Part shown: in pieces, positions 14,523-19,756 of the stretch | Layout: every line of letters begins with the position of its first letter | Numbering within the stretch: the stretch's first letter is position 1 | Source of the DNA: CBDTTW01 sp965363675 | GTDB lineage: Bacteria > Bacteroidota > Rhodothermia > Rhodothermales > DASSAV01 | Length of the DNA: 19,756 bases | Reading direction: 5' to 3' | Assembly: GCA_965363675.1 (NCBI GenBank) | Contig: CBDTTW010000039.1 | Coordinates: 1-19,756 of the forward strand | The notes under the pieces: model-generated | Databases searched by the model: none | The model's input: the letters and a program-made list of their open reading frames with translations, nothing else | Told to the model about the DNA's origin: nothing | Made by a program: the position numbers and the translations under genes

Positions 14523-15029
14523 ATGGAAGTCCCTGTCGATTTGCGTACGCTCGCGGACAGCATCGACCGCACCTTGCAAGAGAAAGGCGTCGAGTTTCAG
14601 CGCGTCGAGGGGGAGGGCGGCGATTTGCCGACGTGGCTCGTGGCCGACGCCTCGGGCTACACGGCGGGCGTGCTGCTGGAGTCCAACGACGACTCGCTCG
14701 GCATCCCGACGGTCACCATCTCGATCCTCGTGGCCGAACTCGAAGAGCCCGACGTGAATTACCTGGCTGATATCATGGCGCGCTCGGGCGAGCTGATCAA
14801 CGCCACGATGACGGCTCAGATCGCCGACCCGGAAGACGAGGAGGCCGAGGAAGAAGCCGGCGGCCCCCTGGTGCTCGGCATCACGCGGCGCGTGCCGCTG
14901 CCGGTGTTCTCCAGCGACAACCTGCACCACCACATCCATGATCTGGTGATGCAACTCGAATTCTTTTTCCCGGATTTGGTCGGCGAGGACGAGCCCGAAG
15001 AAGGCTTCGGCGAGGACAACGTGGCCTGA
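14523..15029 (+). CDS. Small acidic protein, YbjN/CesT-like fold suspected
   Basis: 168 residues, strongly acidic in the middle and at the end (DPEDEEAEEEAGG near 110-122 and GEDEPEEGFGEDN at the C-terminus). The N-terminal part alternates helix and strand: LADSIDRTLQEKGVEFQRVE, LPTWLVADASGYTAGVLLES, TVTISILVAEL. A last helix carries NLHHHIHDLVMQLEFFFPDL. This pattern of a helix, a long strand set and a C-terminal helix fits YbjN or CesT-type chaperone folds, but I cannot name a family from sequence alone. No signal peptide or membrane helix is present. It has a clear GAGGA ribosome site. It ends 8 bases from the stop of the cohesin-like secreted protein on the other strand, with no terminator between them. 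Confidence 0.7.
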   Translation: MEVPVDLRTLADSIDRTLQEKGVEFQRVEGEGGDLPTWLVADASGYTAGVLLESNDDSLGIPTVTISILVAELEEPDVNYLADIMARSGELINATMTAQIADPEDEEAEEEAGGPLVLGITRRVPLPVFSSDNLHHHIHDLVMQLEFFFPDLVGEDEPEEGFGEDNVA

Positions 15030-15037
15030 AGGAGGCG

Positions 15038-17080
15038 CTATTTGAGCAGCGTGACGCGGCGCGAAAGCACGCGGCCGGCGGCCTCCAGGCGGTAGACGTA
15101 CACGCCGCCGGCAAGCCCGGCCCCGTCGATGCGCGCCGCGTGGACGCCCGCCGGGTAAGGCCCCGCCGCCAGCGTGCGCACCCGGCGGCCGAGCACGTCG
15201 TACAGGACGAGGCGGATTACCCCCGCCTCGGCAAGGCTGAAGCGCACCTGCGCCTCCGGGTTGAACGGGTTCGGGTAGGCCGCCTCCAGCGTATAGGCGG
15301 CGGGCGGCTCCGCCGCGTCGGCGCCGAGCGCAACGGCCCCGATTTCCTGAACGTTCAGGCCGCCGGTGTAGCGCAGCCCGGCTTCCAGGACGGCCCCGCC
15401 GACGCGCAGGCGCAGCGGGTCGCCGGAAGCCGCGCCGTCGCGCTCGGGCGTCGTCGGATCGTCGCCGTATACGGGCGTAAGGCCGATCTCGCCCTGCGCA
15501 TCCGTCCGCCCGACGCCGACGACGCGATCCTCCGCATCGAGCACTTCGACGACGGCGTGGGGGCGGCCCGCGAGGGTTCCCGTGAGGAACATGGCCTCCG
15601 GGTTGGGCGCGGCTTGCAGGCGCGCCGCCGTCTCGGCCGCGAGCGCGGCAAGCGCAGGGTCATCCCCGTGCGTTTTGCCGGCCCCCGCGCCGAAGCGGAA
15701 GCTTGCGCGCGGCGCGGCCGTCCGCAGCCAGTACGCCTTGCCCGGCTCCAGCATAGTCAGCGAATTTTGCTGAGCCGATGCGCTCGGGCGATAGCTCTTG
15801 TAGCCCCGACTGAACCCCAGCACATACTGCACGTCGGCGCCGAGCGGCGCCAGGGCGACTTCGACGGCTTCGGGGGCGGCGCCCGTGAAGCCGATCAGGT
15901 TCCACCCGCTGGTTAGGGGAATAGACAGAAACGCGTCCGAGGGCGCGCCTGCGACGCTGAGCGTCGAGGCGTCGGCGCTGCGCAGCCAGTAGCCGTAGCC
16001 GGGCTCGATGGCCGCCAGGCTGTTCGAGGGCGCCCCCGGCTGGTAGGTCTTGTAGCCCTGTTTGAACCCCATCGTCGAGACGACCTGCGGCGCCGCTGCG
16101 AACACGTCGGCGGGGGCCGGGTTTGCCGGCGCGACGCGCCAGGAGACGAGGTTCCAGCCGCGTTCGAGCGGGTGGGTCTGCACGGCGGCGGGGGTAAAGG
16201 CAAAGGGGCGTGCGGGGTCGTTATAAGCCGGGAGGGCTCCGCCGCCGGCATCCTGCCACCCCGAGAGCGCCGCGCCGTAGGGCACGACTACCCCCCCGGC
16301 GGCCTGGTAGAGCCGCAGCGTGAACGTTTCGCCGGGGGCCACGCCTTCGTCCGGCATGGTGGCCGGGTCGTCGCCGTAGATCGTCAGCGAGACGCGCGCC
16401 TGGCCGCCAAGGATCTGGAGAGCGGCTTTGCCGACGAGTACGCCGGCCGCGTCGAAGGCGCCGAGGCAGTCGGCCGCCGCCGCCGGGGCCCCCGCCGCCG
16501 TGACCGTCCCGAGCAGCACGCCCGAGCGCCCCGTCGGCGCGACGGCCGCGAAGGGGCAGCCGCCTACGGCCGACGAAGCGCCGCTCGGGCTGAGGGCAAG
16601 GGGCGCTCCTGCCGCGTTCGTCGCAGCAACCGCCCCGAGCGTGAAGGCGAGCGCAGGCGTGGGCGCGGCGCCCGCCTTCAGGCGGAAGGTCGCTGCGGCC
16701 AGCAAGCCCGCGCCCGAGACGCCCCCGGCGGGCTGCTTGCGCGAGACCGCCAGTTCGAGCGCCGCCCCTTCCAGGCGGCTGAACGTGACGAGGTCGGCGC
16801 CCAGGAAGCCGCCGAACGTCGCTCCGACATATTCCAGGCGGGCTGCATCGAAGGAAAGCGAGAAGCCGACGCCGAAAAGGTCCTGGACCGGGCTTCCGGT
16901 TGCGCCGGCGTGCACCTCCACGACGAACGCTTGCCCCGGCTGCACGAGCGCAGGCGCCGCGAGGCGCAGCGGCGCCTGCGCTTCGGCCGGGCGCGGGCTT
17001 CCGAGCAGCAAGGCCGCCGCCAGCAGGCCCCACCACACCGGCAGGACGCCGGAAAAAAAGCCGCGAAAGGCTGCACGCAT
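15038..17080 (-). CDS. Secreted cohesin-like, repeat-containing protein with C-terminal sorting domain
   Basis: 680 residues from ATG 17080. The signal peptide is 1-35 (cleavage near AEAQ). Residues about 38-165 form a cohesin-like beta domain (PGQAFVVEVHAG, VGFSLSFDAARLEYVGATFG, GLLAAATFRLKAG). Two modules at 207-270 and 510-568 share YGDDPxT...DGxAxG. Two others at 305-378 and 389-465 share GWNL, a GYK(T/S)Y motif and EPGxxYWLR. The C-terminus has AYPNPFNPEAQVRFSL (601-616), LYDVLGRRVRTL and a final RRVTLLK, the pattern of type IX secretion sorting domains. It is therefore expected to be exported and surface-attached or released. The gene starts 17 bases after the protease stop, so the two are probably co-transcribed. 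A longer reading to 17923 adds only antisense-like Arg/Gly sequence. Confidence 0.85.
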   Translation of the reverse strand: MRAAFRGFFSGVLPVWWGLLAAALLLGSPRPAEAQAPLRLAAPALVQPGQAFVVEVHAGATGSPVQDLFGVGFSLSFDAARLEYVGATFGGFLGADLVTFSRLEGAALELAVSRKQPAGGVSGAGLLAAATFRLKAGAAPTPALAFTLGAVAATNAAGAPLALSPSGASSAVGGCPFAAVAPTGRSGVLLGTVTAAGAPAAAADCLGAFDAAGVLVGKAALQILGGQARVSLTIYGDDPATMPDEGVAPGETFTLRLYQAAGGVVVPYGAALSGWQDAGGGALPAYNDPARPFAFTPAAVQTHPLERGWNLVSWRVAPANPAPADVFAAAPQVVSTMGFKQGYKTYQPGAPSNSLAAIEPGYGYWLRSADASTLSVAGAPSDAFLSIPLTSGWNLIGFTGAAPEAVEVALAPLGADVQYVLGFSRGYKSYRPSASAQQNSLTMLEPGKAYWLRTAAPRASFRFGAGAGKTHGDDPALAALAAETAARLQAAPNPEAMFLTGTLAGRPHAVVEVLDAEDRVVGVGRTDAQGEIGLTPVYGDDPTTPERDGAASGDPLRLRVGGAVLEAGLRYTGGLNVQEIGAVALGADAAEPPAAYTLEAAYPNPFNPEAQVRFSLAEAGVIRLVLYDVLGRRVRTLAAGPYPAGVHAARIDGAGLAGGVYVYRLEAAGRVLSRRVTLLK

Positions 17081-17097
17081 CGGGTTGTTCGTAGGGG

Positions 17098-19479
17098 TTA
17101 CTTGATGAGCAGCAAGGGGCGCGTCGCGGCGCGGGCGCCCTGCACGAGCCGCGCGAGGTACGCGCCCGAAGCGACGGGCAGGCCCGCCTCGTCGCGTCCG
17201 TCCCAGCGAGCCGTATACAGCCCGGCGGCCTTGAGGCCGCTTTCGAGCACGCGCACCCGCCGCCCGGCGACATCGTAGATTTCGAGGCGGACGAGGGCCG
17301 TCTGTTCCAGGGCGTACCGAATGGTCGTTTCCGGGTTGAACGGGTTGGGATAGTTGCCCTCGATGCCGAAGCGCAGCGGGAGGGGCGCCGCCTCCTCGGC
17401 GGCGAGGGGCACGGCCGTTTCGGCGTCGTCGGTCACGGCGAGCACGTCGGCGAGCGCCAATTCGGGCGGCGGCGCGCCCGCGCCGAGCGGCCGCAGGCGG
17501 AAGCGCAGCGCCACGCCGCCGCCGTTGAGGGCAGGGTCGCCGCGCCGCAGCGTCATCCCGGCGTACAAGCGCCCGCCCGCCGCGTGCGTCACCCGGAGCG
17601 ACTGCGGCCCCATCCATAAGGCATCTTCCACGTCTACGATTTCGTAGGCGGCCGCGTCGTAGCGCACCTCGAAGGCGAGGGCGCGCAGCCCCCCGACGCC
17701 TTCGGCGCGCACCTCGACGGTTTCGCCGGCGCGGTGCAGGCGCAGCGCTCCGGCGGCCGCCGCGCCGCCGTGCGCCTGCTTGCCCGCGCCGCCCACGCCA
17801 TGGGTGCGCCCCCAGTTGGCGCCGATCAGGAGCACGTCGCGGTAATCCACGATGCCGTTGCCGTCGGCGTCGGCGCGGGCCGCCGAGGGCGTGGCCCACT
17901 GCTCGGCGATCTGCTCGGTCCATGCGCCGCCGGCGCCCAGGCGCGCCGCGCCCGTGCGCTTGTAGTGGGTTCCAATCGGCAGGATGTCCAGGTGGTTGAC
18001 GCTGCCGTCGTGGTTGGCGTCGCCGGGCCAGACGGGTTCCGGGTTGGCGACGATCTGAAGGGCAATCGGCACGGAGACGTTGGGCGGCCCGACCGTGGCG
18101 TTGCTCGTAAAGCCCAGCGTCGCCCCGTAAGCGCCCGTCGCCAGGGCGCCCGCTTCAAGCGTCGCCGTGATGACGACGGAAGCCCCCGCCGCGAGCGTCC
18201 CCGACTCGGCGGAGAGGCCAAGCCAGCCGACCGGCCGGAGCGCTCGGTCTACGTGCAGGCGCGGAAAAGTCAGCCCCGTCCGGGACTCCGTGATGCGCAC
18301 GCCGCCGGTGGTGATCCGGGCGAGCAGTTGATCGACGGTTTCCGCCGGAAAGCGCGCCTTCAGCACGGCGAAAGCGCCCGCGACGTGCGGGGCCGCCATG
18401 GACGTGCCGGCGGCGTTGCCGTAGCTGCCGCCGGGCAGCGAGGAGCGGATCGACGCGCCCGGCGCCAGCACGTCGAGCATGGGGTGCGTGTTCGAGAAGG
18501 TCTGCACTACGTCGGAAGTGTTCGTGGCGCCCACGGCGACGGCCGTCGAGACGCAGGCGGGGGCGCTGATGCTCGTGCTGCTGCCGTCGTTGCCGGAGGC
18601 CGCCACCGTGGCGATGCCCGCCGCGCGCAGCTTGTTGACGGTCAGCAGATACGTGCGGTTGTCCGCGTCGCAGGCGGACTGAAGGGCGTAAAGGTCGCCG
18701 CCGAGGCTCAGGTTGACGGCGGCGACGGCGTAGGCGGCGCGCTGCGCATACACCCAGTCCATGCCGCGGATGATGTCCGAGTCGTAGGCGCTGTAGCACG
18801 GCGGCGCATTCGGGCTGCACGAGGCGGCATCGTTGAGGCGGCTGAACACCTGTACGGCGAGCACCTGGGCGGCCGGGGCGACGCCGTTCATCGAGACGCT
18901 GCGCCCGGCCGCGATGCCTGCGACGTGCGTGCCGTGCCAGCAGGCGGGGCCGCAGGCGGCGGCGGCTCCGGGGCCGGTTTGGGTCGCGGCGCCGTTGGGG
19001 CATACGGTCGTGGCCTGATGCCCGGCGTAGGTGGTGGAGAAGCATGCTTCCGCAACGACGGCGCCGGCAAGGAACGGGTGGCCGGCATCGACGCCGGTGT
19101 CTAGGATGGCTACGGCCTGCCCGGCGCCTTTGTGGCCCGCCGCGTGCGCCGCTGCGCCGCCGATGAGCGCGACGCTGGAGGTGAGCATTGGACGGCGCAG
19201 GCGGTCCTCCTCGACGAAGGCTACGTCGGGGTGCTGCTCCAGGCGGCTGAGCTGCTCCGGCGTCACGGTGAGCGCCACGAGCGGGAAGGCGTCGTAGCGG
19301 ACGGCGGCGGCGGCTTCCTCGGCCAGCACGTCGGTCGCCACGCGGAGGCTTTGGGCGGCGCGCGCCTCCGGAGCCTTGCCGGCGGCCGTCTCGCGCAGCC
19401 CCGCGATGACGCGGACGCGGCCCCCGGCGCGCGCCGCAGCGCGCAGGGCTTCGCGGCCCGGCGCGGCCCCCGAGGAACG
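17098..19479 (-). CDS. Subtilisin-like serine protease with dockerin-like repeats, cohesin-like module and sorting domain; 5' end disrupted
   Basis: Residues are counted from base 19479, the upstream limit of plausible coding, for 793 residues. About 20-97 is an inhibitor_I9 propeptide (RVRVIAGLRE, HPDVAFVEED). The S8 catalytic domain has D127 (ILDTGVDAGH), H182 (HGTHVAG), oxyanion N297 (ASGNDGS) and S360 (GTSMAAPHVAG), plus eight cysteines that probably form disulfides. Dockerin-like calcium loops follow at 487-498 (DANHDGSVNHLD) and 537-548 (DADGNGIVDYRD). A cohesin-like domain lies at about 575-690. The sorting domain runs from NYPNPFNPETTIRYAL (709-724) to LLLIK. No signal peptide and no ATG, GTG or TTG exists in frame just before the propeptide. 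Upstream, the minus-strand reading is the complement of another gene. A start codon cannot be placed, so the gene is 5'-truncated, rearranged or misassembled. Confidence 0.85.
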   Translation of the reverse strand, partial: RSSGAAPGREALRAAARAGGRVRVIAGLRETAAGKAPEARAAQSLRVATDVLAEEAAAAVRYDAFPLVALTVTPEQLSRLEQHPDVAFVEEDRLRRPMLTSSVALIGGAAAHAAGHKGAGQAVAILDTGVDAGHPFLAGAVVAEACFSTTYAGHQATTVCPNGAATQTGPGAAAACGPACWHGTHVAGIAAGRSVSMNGVAPAAQVLAVQVFSRLNDAASCSPNAPPCYSAYDSDIIRGMDWVYAQRAAYAVAAVNLSLGGDLYALQSACDADNRTYLLTVNKLRAAGIATVAASGNDGSSTSISAPACVSTAVAVGATNTSDVVQTFSNTHPMLDVLAPGASIRSSLPGGSYGNAAGTSMAAPHVAGAFAVLKARFPAETVDQLLARITTGGVRITESRTGLTFPRLHVDRALRPVGWLGLSAESGTLAAGASVVITATLEAGALATGAYGATLGFTSNATVGPPNVSVPIALQIVANPEPVWPGDANHDGSVNHLDILPIGTHYKRTGAARLGAGGAWTEQIAEQWATPSAARADADGNGIVDYRDVLLIGANWGRTHGVGGAGKQAHGGAAAAGALRLHRAGETVEVRAEGVGGLRALAFEVRYDAAAYEIVDVEDALWMGPQSLRVTHAAGGRLYAGMTLRRGDPALNGGGVALRFRLRPLGAGAPPPELALADVLAVTDDAETAVPLAAEEAAPLPLRFGIEGNYPNPFNPETTIRYALEQTALVRLEIYDVAGRRVRVLESGLKAAGLYTARWDGRDEAGLPVASGAYLARLVQGARAATRPLLLIK

Positions 19480-19756
19480 ATGAAGCCGACACGTACCCCG
19501 CCCGCGAGACTCTCGTGGATCACCCTTTCGTTCGCCACGCTGGCCTTTACAGCTTGCCACGGGCACTCCGCCGACCCTGAGCCGCAGGCTACAACCGCGG
19601 CGCCCCTCATCGTGGAGCGTGGCCCCGCGACGCGGGCGCAGCTCGCATTTCCGTCGAGCTGCGCGCAGGTCCGCGCGACCACGCCGGACGCGCAGGACGG
19701 CGAGTACGCTCTGTACTTCGCGAACGACCGTGCACGGCCGTGGCACGCGTATTGCG
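19480..19756 (+). CDS. Putative lipoprotein with Cys-containing GON/fibrinogen-C-like domain, 5' part only
   Basis: The reading frame opens at ATG 19480 with GAGGA just upstream and is open to the window end (92 complete codons). A short basic start is followed by the hydrophobic segment WITLSFATLAFTAC (13-26). This looks like a lipoprotein signal with C26 as anchor, though the -3 residue is Phe, not the usual Leu. A Pro/Ala/Thr linker follows (31-42). From 58 the peptide reads FPSSCAQVRATTPDAQDGEY, then ALYFANDRARPWHAYC. This Cys...DGxYxLY...YC pattern is seen in GON and fibrinogen-C-like domains of secreted proteins. By hand count about 82% of its codons end in G or C, against roughly 93% in the first part of the protease. 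It leaves no room for its own promoter outside the protease gene. Confidence 0.7.
   Translation, partial: MKPTRTPPARLSWITLSFATLAFTACHGHSADPEPQATTAAPLIVERGPATRAQLAFPSSCAQVRATTPDAQDGEYALYFANDRARPWHAYC

Noticed and set aside
17081..17923. N-terminal extension of the cohesin-like protein frame
   Set aside because: The extension overlaps the protease coding region in another frame and is Arg/Gly-rich. A clean signal peptide begins at ATG 17080.
19483..19746. N-terminal extension of the protease frame to 19746
   Set aside because: These residues are the complement of the opposing lipoprotein frame, contain no signal peptide, and are Arg/Gly/Cys-rich without any domain.
1..19756. CRISPR array, tRNA, rRNA, insertion sequence or transposase
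   Set aside because: No regularly spaced repeats, tRNA-like cloverleaf arms, rRNA segments or transposase motifs were seen. The only mobile-like sign is the unexplained junction near 19480.

Overview
The window looks like a fragment of a GC-rich genome from the Bacteroidota/Rhodothermota side of the tree, most like a Rhodothermales-type bacterium. Three things suggest this. Two large secreted proteins end in the sorting-domain pattern YPNPFNPE...YDVxGRRVR...LLxK that is typical of type IX secretion clients in this group. Several genes are preceded by elements resembling the Bacteroidota promoter (TAnnTTTG) rather than a TATAAT box. Many starts lack a clear Shine-Dalgarno sequence. The taxonomic call is inference; no rRNA or marker gene is present.

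Layout. 1-1128: the 3' end of a cofactor-independent phosphoglycerate mutase (gpmI, +) faces a long-form hisG (-), with a perfect hairpin between them. 1293-2841: a MarC-family membrane protein and a proline-rich unknown protein, both +. 2849-6749: a compact sulfur locus. A divergent ArsR-type regulator (+) faces a four-gene minus-strand set: two half-size YeeE/YedE channels, an exported rhodanese and a CoA-disulfide-reductase/rhodanese fusion. It reads as a route that brings thiosulfate or another sulfane-sulfur species into the cell and reduces it. 6829-11231: a carbohydrate block with a Gfo/Idh/MocA oxidoreductase (-), a GH43 lipoprotein (+) and a GH9 endoglucanase-type enzyme (-). The GH43 and GH9 genes overlap tail to tail by 33 bp. 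11319-14327: a NhaP2-type antiporter with an RCK_C domain, a Dph6-like PP-loop ATPase and a small two-helix membrane protein, all -. 14523-15029: a small acidic YbjN/CesT-like protein (+).

15038-19479 (-): a secretion pair. A subtilisin-like protease carries two dockerin-like calcium repeats, a cohesin-like module and a sorting domain. Seventeen bases downstream starts a 680-residue protein with a signal peptide, an N-terminal cohesin-like module, two pairs of internal repeats and a sorting domain. The protease gene has lost, or is cut off from, its signal peptide. Exactly there, on the opposite strand at 19480, begins the start of a Cys-containing lipoprotein that runs off the window. The junction is either a genuine rearrangement or an assembly misjoin, and it is the oddest place in the window.

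No rRNA, tRNA, CRISPR array, insertion sequence or transposase was seen. No gene-free stretch exceeds about 300 bp.
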